From Alicyclobacillus_A sp963788285 (GTDB lineage: Bacteria > Bacillota > Bacilli > Alicyclobacillales > Alicyclobacillaceae), in contig CAWBGB010000004.1 of NCBI GenBank assembly GCA_963788285.1, positions 1-64,000 on the forward strand: DNA of 64,000 nucleotides. The letters are read 5' to 3'. The translations under genes and the position numbers were made by a program. Positions 27,516 to 37,319 of the stretch are shown here, piece by piece. The notes beneath the pieces are model-generated. The model was not told the origin of the DNA and made no database searches. It saw nothing but the letters and a program-made list of their open reading frames with translations. Positions within the stretch are counted from its first letter, which is position 1. Every line of letters starts with the position of its first letter.

Positions 27516-29216
27516 ATGCCCAGTGTTGCCTATAGACACCCGAGACAATGGTTCATCAAGTCTGTAATCGTCATTTTGTTTGCACAATGGCTTACTGGCC
27601 CGGTGATGATCGCCTGCGCCGACGAACCGCAACCGGATCCTGCCGGCATTGCGACTGGGGATAAGACCAGCACTTTCAATGCAGGCGGGACTTCGTTCGT
27701 CGTTACCGAACCGACGGATAAAACCGCTCCCGACTACGGCAAGAACAAGAAAGCGTTCGACGACTTCCAAGCCCAGGCCACCAAAGAACCGCTGGTGATG
27801 AAGCTCGCCGACAATGTGGGGCACCTTCGGATCGCCACGAACTTCACCTGGACACTGCTAACGGGATACCTAGTGCTTTTCATGCAGGCCGGGTTTGCGC
27901 TCCTTACCTGCGGATTGGTGCGTAAGAAGAACGCCGGTCACCTTATGATGCTGAACTTCGCGGCGTACGTATTCGCCTTTCTCGCTTACTACGTATGCGG
28001 ATTCGCCTTCCAGTATGGCGGCGCCGCAATCAATGCTGCGCCCACGAATCTAGGGGGCACTCCCACACTGAATCACTTCCTCCTTGGGGGTGGCCTATGG
28101 GGTTTCCTGGGGGGCAGAGGCTTTATGCTGAGTGGTCCTGGCTACGATGCCGGCGTTCTTTGCTTGACACTCTTCGAGGTCGTGTTCATGGAGACGGCCG
28201 CTTACATTATCGTTGGTGCCGTCTGTGAGCGGATCACCTTCGGGGCCTTTCTCCTGTGCGAACTCTTCATCGGCGCCATTCTGTACCCTAGTTTTGGCTG
28301 TTGGGTCTGGGGCGGCGGATGGCTCTCGCAGCTGGGACAGACCATGGGGTTTGGACACGGCTACGTGGATTTCGCAGGATCGACGGTAGTCCACGGCGTG
28401 GGCGGCTTCTGTGCGATGGCAATTTCCATTATTCTCGGTCCACGGCTTGGCAAGTATGGGGCAGACGGCAAACCTCGCGCATTCCCAGCTCACAACCTCG
28501 TATACGTCGTAACAGGCACCTTCATTCTGTTGTTCGGCTGGATGGGGTTTAATCCCGGTTCCACCCTCGGCTCGAGCGACCTTCGCATCTCCGTAATCGC
28601 CGTGAACACCAATCTCTCCGCCTGTGCCGGTGCGGCGTCTGCAATGTTTCTCTGGTATTTCATTTTTGGCAAACCCGACATCACGATGGCATGCAACGGA
28701 ATGCTTGCGGGGCTCGTTGCCATCACCGCCCCGTGCGCCTTTGTGTCGCCGAACTCGGCCGTCATGATCGGCATTTTGGCGGGAATCGTCGTTGATATGG
28801 GCGTCCTCTTCAATGAACGCGTGATTAAGGTTGACGATCCCTGCGGCGCTATCTCAGTTCATGGCTATGCCGGCTGGCTCGGTGCAGTCTGTGTCGGCAT
28901 ATTTGCCGATGGGACCTACGGTGCCGGTTGGAACGGTGTCGGTGTGACATCGTACCTGGGCAAGGCCGGCCAAGGCGTTACCGGTCTGCTGCATGGAGAC
29001 TACACGCAATTTTTCACTCAAGTTGGCGGAGCTACGTTCATGGCAATCTATATATTCGGCTTCACCTACCTGGTCTTCTCGTTGGTCAATGTCGTTCGAC
29101 CGCTGCGCGTCTCGAAAGAGGTCGAACTCGAAGGCCTCGATGTACCCGAATTCGGCTTGCCAGCGTATCCTGAGGACGAAATCGTCAACGCCGATCCTGA
29201 AATGGCGCGAGCATAG
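27516..29216 (+). CDS. amt: ammonium transporter
   Basis: An Amt/Mep/Rh channel of 566 residues. A signal-like first helix (WFIKSVIVILFAQWLTGPVM) is followed by an unusually long soluble stretch of about 75 residues (PDPAGIATGDKTSTFNAGGT onward) before the first core helix TNFTWTLLTGYLVLFMQAGF. The core carries the usual marks: GFALLTCGLVRKKNAGHLMM, DFAGSTVVHGVGG with the first pore His, AFPAHNLVYVVTGTFILLFG and the second pore His in ISVHGYAGWLGAVCVGIFAD. GGAGGAG places the start at 27516. It is co-transcribed with glnK and followed by a terminator. Confidence 0.95.
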   Translation: MPSVAYRHPRQWFIKSVIVILFAQWLTGPVMIACADEPQPDPAGIATGDKTSTFNAGGTSFVVTEPTDKTAPDYGKNKKAFDDFQAQATKEPLVMKLADNVGHLRIATNFTWTLLTGYLVLFMQAGFALLTCGLVRKKNAGHLMMLNFAAYVFAFLAYYVCGFAFQYGGAAINAAPTNLGGTPTLNHFLLGGGLWGFLGGRGFMLSGPGYDAGVLCLTLFEVVFMETAAYIIVGAVCERITFGAFLLCELFIGAILYPSFGCWVWGGGWLSQLGQTMGFGHGYVDFAGSTVVHGVGGFCAMAISIILGPRLGKYGADGKPRAFPAHNLVYVVTGTFILLFGWMGFNPGSTLGSSDLRISVIAVNTNLSACAGAASAMFLWYFIFGKPDITMACNGMLAGLVAITAPCAFVSPNSAVMIGILAGIVVDMGVLFNERVIKVDDPCGAISVHGYAGWLGAVCVGIFADGTYGAGWNGVGVTSYLGKAGQGVTGLLHGDYTQFFTQVGGATFMAIYIFGFTYLVFSLVNVVRPLRVSKEVELEGLDVPEFGLPAYPEDEIVNADPEMARA

Positions 29217-29251
29217 TCGCGCCCGCAACCGGTAAACCGTTATAACACCAA

Positions 29252-29296
29252 GGCTCTTGCCGCTACTACTTTACCTAGCGGCAAGAGCCCTTCTGT
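29252..29296 (+). terminator. rho-independent terminator of glnK-amt
   Basis: A perfect 13-bp stem (ggctcttgccgct / agcggcaagagcc) with a 12-base loop, followed by cttctgttt, lies 35 bases after the amt stop. Confidence 0.85.
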
Positions 29297-29615
29297 TTGC
29301 GCTGCGCGGACTACGATTTTTCGACGTGCGCGAACTTTTCAGATCCATACACGAAGTAAACTAAAGCGCGGGTTGTGGTGCTTGTTGCTGAACTGCAATC
29401 GAGGAAGACCAAGAAAGTATGGATGCGCGATCTATCAAACATCTGCCTGCCCGGGAGCTGGGGCATCGCTGCCACAGTGGCAGGCCGTCATATAACTGCG
29501 CACTCGTCGATCACGCTTGGTCGGTCACGTCCGACAATTGCCATCCGCGTGCCCACTACGTCCGAAACTGGCCGGTCTTCGACACATGACCCGCTTAAGC
29601 TGAGAGTGGGAATGA
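29297..29615. other. gap after the glnK-amt terminator
   Basis: No gene or clear signal recognised. Confidence 0.35.
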
Positions 29616-30161
29616 TTGCGACACCTTCACACGGAGCGAGCGATGAATGTCACAAGTTATACTAACGGAACCACTCATTCGCTATTGAAGATAATCAAAA
29701 GTGCGCTCCAAGTCCCTGGACGCACAGCGGTCTCCAACAGCGCTCACTCGGATAGGATCACGCGTCGACTAGCGCATGCACTCGCCCTCAAACCTCGCGG
29801 CGGTGTTCGGAACGACGTTCTGGCTATCGACCGTCTCGCAGTTGCACTTCACGTACAATGGCTCGCGCGGAACGTTCATCCATGGGATCACGATCTGCCG
29901 GAAAGACGCAGAGCTGAGTTGTTCGCTCAGCAATGTCTTGAAGACGTCGACGCCGCGATTCCGCGTTTGTTTGAGCAACTCCCCGAAATTGACATCCTCG
30001 AAATCGGAGTGCTGGAGCGTGACTCGAAAACCCGAATCATTGCGGGCGTAGTCCATCGGAGCGACCTTGCCGCACGGGTCGGCTCGTCCTTGGGCATGAG
30101 ACTCAAGACGATCGGAATTAGCTATCGATGCACCGATTTAAAGCTTGAGCCAATCGCATGA
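29616..30161 (+). CDS. hypothetical protein, coding C-terminal two thirds
   Basis: From about residue 68 on, the frame shows clear codon bias and protein character: AIDRLAVALHVQWLARNVHP, WDHDLPERRRAELFAQQCLE, DVDAAIPRLFEQLPEIDILE and SSLGMRLKTIGISYRC. The first 65 residues look non-coding, so the real start is probably internal (around 29,770-29,820) or the 5' end is lost. No membrane helix. I do not recognise the family. Confidence 0.5.
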   Translation: MRHLHTERAMNVTSYTNGTTHSLLKIIKSALQVPGRTAVSNSAHSDRITRRLAHALALKPRGGVRNDVLAIDRLAVALHVQWLARNVHPWDHDLPERRRAELFAQQCLEDVDAAIPRLFEQLPEIDILEIGVLERDSKTRIIAGVVHRSDLAARVGSSLGMRLKTIGISYRCTDLKLEPIA

Positions 30162-30571
30162 CTTTTCGTGGTGCTGTGTCGGACACGCGGGTCCGCCGTC
30201 GGCGCGAGGCGAGAACATGACTGGCAATTTGCGGACGCGAATGTTCTGGCGATGCAGTGACCGGGACCGGAAGCCTTCGTCTAAAGCGATCTGCGAGGCA
30301 AACCGGGCCCATGGGGAACGTCGAATCGCTGTCTGTTTCAGTAAGCAACCCAGACTTTCAGTTTTGAAAGATGGAATTGCGTTTTCGAATCGGCTACGCA
30401 TTTTCAGGACGAAATGGCTCTGGCAAACTCTCCTGCTGGCGATAGGCGGGATCTTTTCCCGCGAGACGCACCACCCACTGTTCAAAATCCGAGGCGGCGC
30501 TGCTGATAACTGATTCCTATGGAGACTTTGCAAATCAGCTCGGAAATAGGAAACGGCGAAGTGCACCTGCA
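30162..30571. other. gap before the S51 peptidase
   Basis: No supported gene. This is probably the leader region of the peptidase. Confidence 0.35.
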
Positions 30572-31276
30572 ATGAGGCATATCGTAGCTTTGGGTGGCGG
30601 TGGATTCTCGATGGAGCCGGACAATCCGCTCCTCGACGATTTTGTATTGAGCCTTGCGCGCCGCAAGCGACGGCCGCGCATATGCTTCATAGGTACCGCA
30701 AGCGGCGATAGCGATTCCTATATCAGGCGCTTCCATGAAGCTTTTCCCCCATCACGTGCCGCCGCAACTCATCTTACTTTCTTCGAGCGAAAAGTTCGCG
30801 ACCTTAAATCATTCGTGATGGACCAGGATATCATCTATGTGGGCGGCGGCAGCAGCGCGAACCTACTGGCTGTGTGGCGCTTGCATGGACTCGATAAAGT
30901 GCTGCTCGCGGCTTGGAACGCGGGGGTGGTGATGGCGGGCATCAGTACGGGTGCGATTTGCTGGTTCGAAGACGGCATCACAGATTCGTTTGGCTTGCCC
31001 TACCGAGATCTCAATGATGGCCTCGGATTTGTGCGCGGTGCGTGCTGTCCACATTACGATGGCGAGAAAGAGCGGCGGCCAGCATTGTTGCGACTGATCA
31101 AACGCGGATTTGCGTCAACGCTCGCGCTTGATGATGGTGCGGCGGCGCATTTTGTCGGAATGCGGTTTGCGGAGGCGGTTTCTTCGCGTCCCGAAGCGCG
31201 CGTTTACCGCGTTGGATTGGTCGATGGGAAAGTGATCGAGGCTGCGATACCCATGCGGTATCTGGGAAAATTGTGA
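30572..31276 (+). CDS. peptidase S51 (dipeptidase E/cyanophycinase-like)
   Basis: A serine hydrolase of 234 residues. The N-terminus IVALGGGGFSMEPDNPLLDD is typical. The catalytic Ser is in VVMAGISTGAICWFEDG (family consensus GxSAGA; here STGA), and the acid/base region reads GFVRGACCPHYDGEKERRPA with the conserved His. The fold is a class-I glutamine-amidotransferase-like Rossmann. Relatives split Asp-X dipeptides or peptides of storage polymers; which one applies here is not decidable. No signal peptide. Start ATG 30572 with a weak upstream RBS. Confidence 0.88.
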   Translation: MRHIVALGGGGFSMEPDNPLLDDFVLSLARRKRRPRICFIGTASGDSDSYIRRFHEAFPPSRAAATHLTFFERKVRDLKSFVMDQDIIYVGGGSSANLLAVWRLHGLDKVLLAAWNAGVVMAGISTGAICWFEDGITDSFGLPYRDLNDGLGFVRGACCPHYDGEKERRPALLRLIKRGFASTLALDDGAAAHFVGMRFAEAVSSRPEARVYRVGLVDGKVIEAAIPMRYLGKL

Positions 31277-31372
31277 ATCATCTGGGCGCGGGGGATCGGT
31301 GCACGGCCCGGATCCGTACTGCCAAATAGCGGCCCCCAGTGCTGATCCAAGGCTGGATTTTAGCTGGTCCCA

Positions 31373-31401
31373 CGTGAACGCGGCAATTTTAGTCGGCTTT
31401 G
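31373..31401. repeat. 29-base repeat, copy 1
   Basis: This is identical to 38880-38908 (tgaacgcggcaattttagtc followed by ggctttg). It could be an insertion-sequence end; the second copy lies about 800 bases beyond an IS21-type remnant. Confidence 0.7.
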
Positions 31402-31533
31402 GGGAAACGACGGGACCCGGCTCACCGTCCAGCCTCTCTGCTTCAATCCGTCAGTACGGTTCCAAGTGATCTCCGCCGGTAGTCCCTGAATCGGTGCCCG
31501 CGTAATTACACCATCACCAGTACTGAAGACTCA

Positions 31534-31565
31534 AATTCTCCCCCTGACCGGCCAGGGGGAGAATT
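31534..31565. other. perfect 13-bp inverted repeat
   Basis: aattctccccctg and cagggggagaatt, separated by six bases, form a strong symmetric hairpin. No T-run follows on either side, so a factor-independent terminator is unlikely. It may be a REP-like or protein-binding site. Confidence 0.6.
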
Positions 31566-31639
31566 GTGATGGGCTTTGTCAGCAGCCCACGCAAATGTGC
31601 GGTTTCGCCCAGTTTTAGATCGCGAACATCAAGGACTCC

Positions 31640-31929
31640 CTGCTGTAGCGACCTGGATTTGAACTTCCGAGACCCGTCATCGTTAAGGTGGATTTTTGAT
31701 TGCCGCGCTGGCTCTGTCATGGGCGCCGGCTTAGGAATTCCTCGTAAGCCAGAAGTAACCGTCGTATAAGCGCCTGGTCGATACCCCACTTCATCATCGA
31801 AAGGCATGCCCATGTGACAGGTTGCTGGTCTGCTCGGACACCAAGCGGGTCTTCATCGGTCGAACGATTGAGACCATGATGACCGGCAGCGAAATCGACG
31901 GGTCTCGGGGGTTCAAATCCAGTCCGCTC
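31640..31929. mobile_element. MITE-like element, copy f, split by a group II intron
   Basis: This is nearly identical to copy c (12.8-13.1 kb) over about 280 bases, with inverted ends ctggatttgaacttccgaga (left) and gggggttcaaatccagtcc (right). It breaks off after ...ccgctc at 31929, where a group II intron starts. Its continuation, cgccagccag, resumes at 32752. Confidence 0.75.
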
Positions 31930-32751
31930 GTGCAGCGAAGCTAGCTGCCGTTCCAACAGGTGAGAGTCCTGTCGGTGGAGGTGCCCAGATGCCACCGTAG
32001 ATATATCCGACGGCGAGAAGGGCAACCGACTCGGCCGAAAGCTCGGACGTAAAAGCCTCCGTCGGCTGGGCAGAGTAGAATGCCTGGTCAGGTCCGCCAG
32101 GGGAGGCAAGCAACTCAGTAGGTTGTAGCGAATCAGCGAACCAGGAGACCCCGAAAGTGGATTCCACATGAAGCGGATTAAAGTGGGGCGTTGAGAGTGC
32201 CGAGTCCAAAGAGCGATGGACGAAGGCGAATCCCGCCGACGAAGAACTGGGTGCGCGCAGTCGGCGGACTCTCCGGGGGCGTGGAGGGCGACATGCTGAG
32301 AGGGAATGGCCGCGAAAGCTCGGAACTGCTCGCCGACGGCCTAGGCCGGCAGCAGCCGGCACAGCGAAGGCGCCGCATATAACCCGCACGACGGGGAAAT
32401 TGGGGCGTGTCGGCGAGTAGGGCGGATGGGGCCGATTAAGTGATGATGGACCGGGACACTATAACCCGGACCGGAGCGAGGGCCCCTGGGGTAGGGCGGT
32501 CAAACCGCTCGCACGGCGGTGTTGTGCTGAGCCAAGAACCTCGACACAGAGCGAGGAGTATTTAGGCTGCAGACGACACGAACGACGGACGCAAACCAAG
32601 TGACGCGATCGCGGCGCCACATGGGCAGGCCCCGTCCGATAAGCCGGCCTTGGAGCCGTACTGGGGAAAACCCGCCGTACGGAATCTTAGGGGGGACGAT
32701 GGAAACGTCGGCATCATTCGAAGCCCGGTCCGCGCCATCGTCCTACCCGAC
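31930..32751 (+). ncRNA. ORF-less group II intron (822 nt)
   Basis: The 5' end gtgcagcgaagctag and the nearby aacaggtgagagtcctgtcg match the start of bacterial group II introns. Domain V is at 32653-32686 (gagccgtac arm, GAAA-type loop aaaa, ccgtacggaatc arm). Domain VI runs from about 32692 to the end ...cctacccgac. Both junctions restore the tRNA-end-like string cgctc|cgccagccag seen uninterrupted in copy a, which fixes the boundaries well. No reverse transcriptase is encoded, so splicing or mobility would depend on a maturase in trans. Confidence 0.8.
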
Positions 32752-32792
32752 CGCCAGCCAGTCCGGTCCGCCTTAACGACGACGGGTCTCGG

Positions 32793-33062
32793 GGAGAAAT
32801 CAAAGTTTTCAGAGCGCTCGAAAAATTGCCCGAAGACTTTCACGTTTTTTACAACGGCTCTTTAAGGAGCGGAAAATTCATCGAAGCGCACGAGCGTCGA
32901 GTTGATTTCATCCTGTTACATGAAAAATGGATGCTCTGCATCGAGGTGAAGGGCGGCAAGGTCCGGATTGACGAGAGCGGCGATATCAAACAGTTCATAC
33001 CGGACACCCACAGATGGAAGAAAATAGACCCGGCCAAGCAGGTAAAGATAGCCTTGCTTTAA
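32793..33062 (+). pseudogene. NERD-domain (nuclease-related) protein fragment
   Basis: The frame reads GEIKVFRALEKLPEDFHVFY, then DFILLHEKWMLCIEVKGGKV, and ends in HRWKKIDPAKQVKIALL. The EVKGG strand with the preceding Asp is the core of NERD domains, which are related to restriction-type nucleases. The 5' end is fused to the tRNA-end-like repeat (no start codon), and the protein stops after about 90 residues. A helicase domain often follows NERD, but none does here. Confidence 0.75.
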
Positions 33063-33186
33063 ACTGATTGATGCGTGCCGCGCCGACGGTATCAACTATT
33101 AAGCCTGATCACACTTAGCGGGGCTCCCTTGCAGACACCTCTGTCGCTACTCGCCCGGCTCGAGAGCGAACACCAGGGAGGAGTCC

Positions 33187-33951
33187 ATGAAAGTCGTAGG
33201 GGTTAATTTGATCAGTATTTCGGGGGCCGCTGAAGCAACAGCGCCTCTCCTCACCTGTATTGGGGTTTCTTGGTTTGCTGGTCCGCAAACAGTTGAGCGG
33301 CGGCTCACAGTTACTCGGCCGAAACCCTGGCCCGGAGCATCCGGTTGGAGGCACGGTCTCGGCGGTTCTTTAGCATTATGGGCCCTCGCCTGCGGAGCTG
33401 CAGTAGTTGTGCTGCATAGGGCGACGAGTGACCTGGGACCCAGAGTAGGTGCCTATCGCACAGGTATTGCGACATTGGTCTTATTTGCACTGGCCGCCGC
33501 CATAATTATGCGCCGTCGTATCGCTAGAGCATTGCCGCATGGGTTTATGCACGTCGCATCACAGCACAAGCTGCAACAGAATCCGCCCTCACACAATTTC
33601 TCACGTGCGCTGAGCATGTCGTGGACCATTAAGCCCAAGACCTGGCAGAGAATGCATATCGCACTGGCTATCGGGGCGATGCTCCCGTTTTGGTGGCATT
33701 GTGACCTCGGACGCGCGAGCATCGCCGATCTGCGGCTCAAGACTGTCGCGCTGTCGCTGGTTATGAGCGGCTTCCTGGGTGTTGCAATAACCGACCTCAC
33801 CCGCTGGCGGCTGCTTAGCCCCAAGTTCTCGCCTCGGCTTAGCTCGCGACTGATCAGGGGCTTGTTCATAGTACATCGCGGGCTCGCTCTGCTTGCCTTC
33901 ATATTGATCAGTATTCATGTGCTCGCGGTGCTGTACTTCGCAGGAGTTTGA
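33187..33951 (+). CDS. polytopic membrane protein, possible di-heme-type domain
   Basis: Five or so membrane helices are present: one around LGGSLALWALACGAAVVVLH, one at TLVLFALAAAIIM, one at RMHIALAIGAMLPFWWHCDL, one at ALSLVMSGFLGVAIT and one at LFIVHRGLALLAFILISIHV. Histidines inside or at the ends of the last helices (WWHCD, VHRGLA, SIHVLAV) are spaced as in cytochrome b561/ferric-reductase-like domains, so heme binding is possible but unproven. GGAGGAG precedes the ATG at 33187. No redox partner is adjacent. Confidence 0.6.
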   Translation: MKVVGVNLISISGAAEATAPLLTCIGVSWFAGPQTVERRLTVTRPKPWPGASGWRHGLGGSLALWALACGAAVVVLHRATSDLGPRVGAYRTGIATLVLFALAAAIIMRRRIARALPHGFMHVASQHKLQQNPPSHNFSRALSMSWTIKPKTWQRMHIALAIGAMLPFWWHCDLGRASIADLRLKTVALSLVMSGFLGVAITDLTRWRLLSPKFSPRLSSRLIRGLFIVHRGLALLAFILISIHVLAVLYFAGV

Positions 33952-35771
33952 GAGACAAGAGAGTCGCGCCGCCGGTTGAGAGCATGCTGCCTCGGCACGG
34001 GCCATCAAATCGTCAGACGCGAACAGATGAAGGCGCCGTTGATGAAACTCCAGCGACAATAATGGACGAGCCGCTCGCTCTAGCGATTCTTTCGACCAGC
34101 CGTCTCGTCGGGCGGCCTTGGAGGACCGCAACCAGCGGGGGCGGCTGGCGCCGTAATGGGCGGGCGGGGGCTATCTTGCGTATCGATGCGTTCGCAGTAA
34201 TTGCACAGGCGGTCTCGTGCCTCAATCTTAGGGATTCGGTCGACGGTCCTGTCCAGGAAGACCGGCTGGTTCGGCTAGCCTACCTAGGACGCGAATCTAC
34301 GTTCAGGAGCCTAAAGATATTGGGAACGCCGGCAGCCGGGAGCCACAACATCCCGTGGGGGGGGAGCCGGAACGTCGGGCTAGTCGCCGGCGTTTCCTAC
34401 ATAATACCACGTGTAATTCGATAAGCACCAACTACGAGTTAGCGCGCTCATGTCCATGAGAGCGCCTGCGGAGAGCGGGACCGAGATAATGGACTTGAAG
34501 CCCTTGAACCGTTAATTTTTCGCCTGGTTCGTGGGTGAGCTCCCTTGTTCGTCCATCCGTAACACCGTCTTGTCACGTCGGATTCGGCTGGCATGTGCTG
34601 CAGGGCGGTCGAGCCGCTCGAACCGAGCACACCTGCGGCTGCTCAGCGGCCGGGCAGGATGCTCAGCCGGGGGGGGCCGCGACTTTGATGCTGCTGCTAA
34701 CAATTCGGTGGGCAGCGACCGCGACTCCAGTGGCAGCGCTACCTATCGAGGTATTACCAGTGCTGGCCGTCTACGCTCCTTCCCCGCCCCCGGAGCCTGC
34801 AATCCACGAAGTCTAAGCATCCTGGTACGGACGCGGATTTGCCGGTAGGCCGACCACCGGTGGCGAACCTTTCGACCCCGTCGCCTCACTGCAGCGTCCA
34901 CCGTGTACCGCTCGGCCCGTCGTGAAAGTCGAGAATCTGGCGCTTGGGTAAGAGTGCGCGTCAACGATTGTGGTCCCTATGTGGTCGGTCGAAGCCTCGA
35001 CCTTTCACTAGCACTAGCGCCGCGCAAAACATTGGCATCGCCCGGCAAGGAGTAGCGCACCTGCGAGTTACCCCGATTAGAGTCCCGCGAGACGCCGACG
35101 CAGACCGCTGCATCCGATGACAATCGACACTCTGATACGGTAGGCTCCTGAGCTCACCGCCATTGGTCTGGTTGTCCCTCTACGTCCGCTCGCTTGATCC
35201 TCGGCATACGCAGCAGGACCGGATTGGAGCTCAAGAGTGACTCGGCCTGCATGCTCCAATGTGCTGGCATCATCTGATCATTGCGCCGAGTTCGTCCTTG
35301 GCGGGATCGAGTCGTGTAATTGTCCACAGATTGGCATCGTTATTCACCACAGCATTCGGAAACGACCATATTGGCGTGGTTGGAACCGGGTTCGCACAGT
35401 AGAAAGCAGCCCCCCGCATTCGTTCGGCCACCTTGGATGTATGGCTCTCAGAGCCAAAATCGTGCGTTTCGAAAATCATCGGCTAAGTCAACGCTTTTAA
35501 ATGCCGCGCGCGACAATAAAGAAATGCTTGAGAAATCACGACCTTTTGAGTAGGCACTTGTCATCCGCTTGAATGACTCGCGCAAAGACTCTATTCCGTT
35601 CTAATCAAGCCCTTCGTTTGCATCAAAGATAATAACGGCACACGGGTGCCGAAGCGGATCGTGTTGGGGCAGCGGTTCGCGGGGGGGTTCAGTTTTAATA
35701 CGGGGGGATTCTCGCCTTAACGCTGGTATAGCGCAGCCCGGACGGCAAGAAGGATTCTGGACGTGCGCCCG
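33952..35771. other. long gene-poor region upstream of dnaA
   Basis: There are 1.8 kb without a gene I can support. Open frames exist but show no family resemblance or consistent codon use. An AT-richer stretch at about 35,460-35,640 could be the unwinding part of an origin. Confidence 0.45.
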
Positions 35772-35805
35772 AGGTTATCCACCTATGTGGATAACCTGTG
35801 GATGC
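35772..35805. promoter_or_regulatory. cluster of DnaA boxes upstream of dnaA
   Basis: There is a perfect match to the DnaA box on the minus strand (tgtggataa, 35786-35794), a one-mismatch box on the plus strand (ttatccacc, 35775-35783) and a weaker one (tgtggatgc, 35797-35805). The first two form an 11-bp inverted repeat (aggttatccac / gtggataacct). This is the usual set-up for autorepression of dnaA and may be part of oriC. Confidence 0.8.
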
Positions 35806-35870
35806 GTGGTTGCTAAAGTGTCACTTCGGTAAGGGCCAGCATGGAGGCGGGCCGCCGAACATGGAGGATC

Positions 35871-37319
35871 ATGGTGAACGAGGTGTGGCAAAAAGCTGCT
35901 GACCGTATGCGCGAGTCACTCGGCCAGGTGGGCTACGAAACCTGGATAACACCTCTCAATTTCATCGATCTGCATGGTCGCACAGCGATAATCGAAGCGC
36001 CCAACCGATTCTTCCGCGACTGGGTTAACGATCGATACCTGGAGCTCATGCAGCAGGTGCTTTCGACCGAAGTCGGGGAATCCGTCGAGATCAGCCTGAC
36101 TGTGCGCGAAGACCGGGGCAGCGGCAAAACTTCGAACGGGAACGGCAGCCGCAGCAGTAACGATCAGCCGTCTAAAGTCGTTGCAAAGGGGACCGTTTCA
36201 CCGAGCTCCCGCGCAAATCAAGCCGAGCGGAGCCCGCTGCACCCCGAGCTGAATCCCCGGTTCACCTTTGCAGAATTCATAGTCGGGTCGAGCAACCAAT
36301 TCGCCCACGCCGCCGCGCAGGCAGTCGCCGGGCGGCCTGGCGAGAAATACAACCCGCTCTTTATTTACGGTGGCGTCGGACTTGGCAAGACGCATCTGGC
36401 GACCGCCATCGGACATCATCTGTGGAGCTCGAGCTCAAGTCCTTGCAAGGTGCTATTCATGCCGGCCGAGGCCTTCATGAATGAACTGATAAACTCAATT
36501 CGGCGCGAACGGATGGGGGAGTTCAAAGACAAGTTCCGCAGGGTCGACGCATTGATTCTCGACGACGTTCACTTTCTGGCCGGACGCGAGCGCACCCAGG
36601 AGGAGTTTTTCCACACCTTCAACGCACTCCATTCAGAACGCCATCAGATTATTCTGACCTCGGACAAGGTGCCACGCGAAATCCCGGGGCTCGAAGAACG
36701 TCTGCGCAACCGCTTCGAATCGGGTCTGATCGCCGACATTGCGGCGCCGGATTTGGAGACCCGCGTCGCTATTTTGCAAAAGAAGGCCGCGCCCGAAGGT
36801 CTCTCTCTGCCGAGCGAGGTTGCGATGTACGTCGCGCAGAACGTTTGTTCGAACGTGCGCGAGCTGGAAGGATGCCTGACCCGGCTGGCCGCCCTTGCTT
36901 CACTTACCGGCTCGCCGATCACAATCGAGTTTGCGCGCCAAGCCCTGCGAGACCTGATTCGAACTTATGAAAGCAAACCCGACATCGAGGCTATTCAACA
37001 GGTCGTTTCGGATTCCTTTCATATTCGTCTGGCGGATCTCCAATCGAAAAAGCGCACGCAGCGTATCGCGTTCTGCCGGCAAGTTGCGATGTATCTGTGC
37101 CGTAAGATAACCAGCAACTCTTTTCCCAGCATAGGCGAGCATTTCGGCCGCGACCATTCTACCGTGATCCACGCCTTCAATTTGATCGAGCGCCGAGTTA
37201 ACAATGATTCGGCCTTTCGGTTCTCGATCGAGAAGATTGAACGCGGCTTGAAGAACGCCCCCGCGAGCGCCAACCGATATGATGGCGATGGACAATCGAT
37301 TGGACAAGCCGGAGGATAA
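35871..37319 (+). CDS. dnaA: chromosomal replication initiator DnaA
   Basis: The four-domain layout is clear. Domain I is WQKAADRMRESLGQVGYETW with the conserved Trp. A Ser/Asn-rich linker follows. The AAA+ domain begins NPRFTFAEFIVGSSNQFAHA, with Walker A GGVGLGKTHLATAIG, Walker B ALILDDVHFLAG and sensor ILTSDK. The C-terminal HTH has the signature FGRDHSTVIHAFN. I prefer the ATG at 35871 (GGAGG just upstream) over 35841. About 482 residues. dnaN, which usually follows dnaA, is not found downstream; instead there is a gap and an IS21 remnant. Confidence 0.97.
   Translation: MVNEVWQKAADRMRESLGQVGYETWITPLNFIDLHGRTAIIEAPNRFFRDWVNDRYLELMQQVLSTEVGESVEISLTVREDRGSGKTSNGNGSRSSNDQPSKVVAKGTVSPSSRANQAERSPLHPELNPRFTFAEFIVGSSNQFAHAAAQAVAGRPGEKYNPLFIYGGVGLGKTHLATAIGHHLWSSSSSPCKVLFMPAEAFMNELINSIRRERMGEFKDKFRRVDALILDDVHFLAGRERTQEEFFHTFNALHSERHQIILTSDKVPREIPGLEERLRNRFESGLIADIAAPDLETRVAILQKKAAPEGLSLPSEVAMYVAQNVCSNVRELEGCLTRLAALASLTGSPITIEFARQALRDLIRTYESKPDIEAIQQVVSDSFHIRLADLQSKKRTQRIAFCRQVAMYLCRKITSNSFPSIGEHFGRDHSTVIHAFNLIERRVNNDSAFRFSIEKIERGLKNAPASANRYDGDGQSIGQAGG

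Larger units (their letters stand above)
31277..31639. other. gap with one strong hairpin
   Basis: No gene recognised. It contains the 29-base repeat at 31373-31401 and the 13-bp palindromic hairpin at 31534-31565. Confidence 0.4.

Noticed and set aside
29375..29400. Sigma-54 promoter (tggtgc...ttgct)
   Set aside because: The GG-GC spacing is two bases short of the required ten.
32562..32843. Minus-strand frame of 93 codons
   Set aside because: It runs antisense through the 3' half of the group II intron and has no protein resemblance.
33948..34424. Plus-strand frame of 158 codons
   Set aside because: No RBS, no family likeness and an amino-acid make-up typical of random GC-rich frames.
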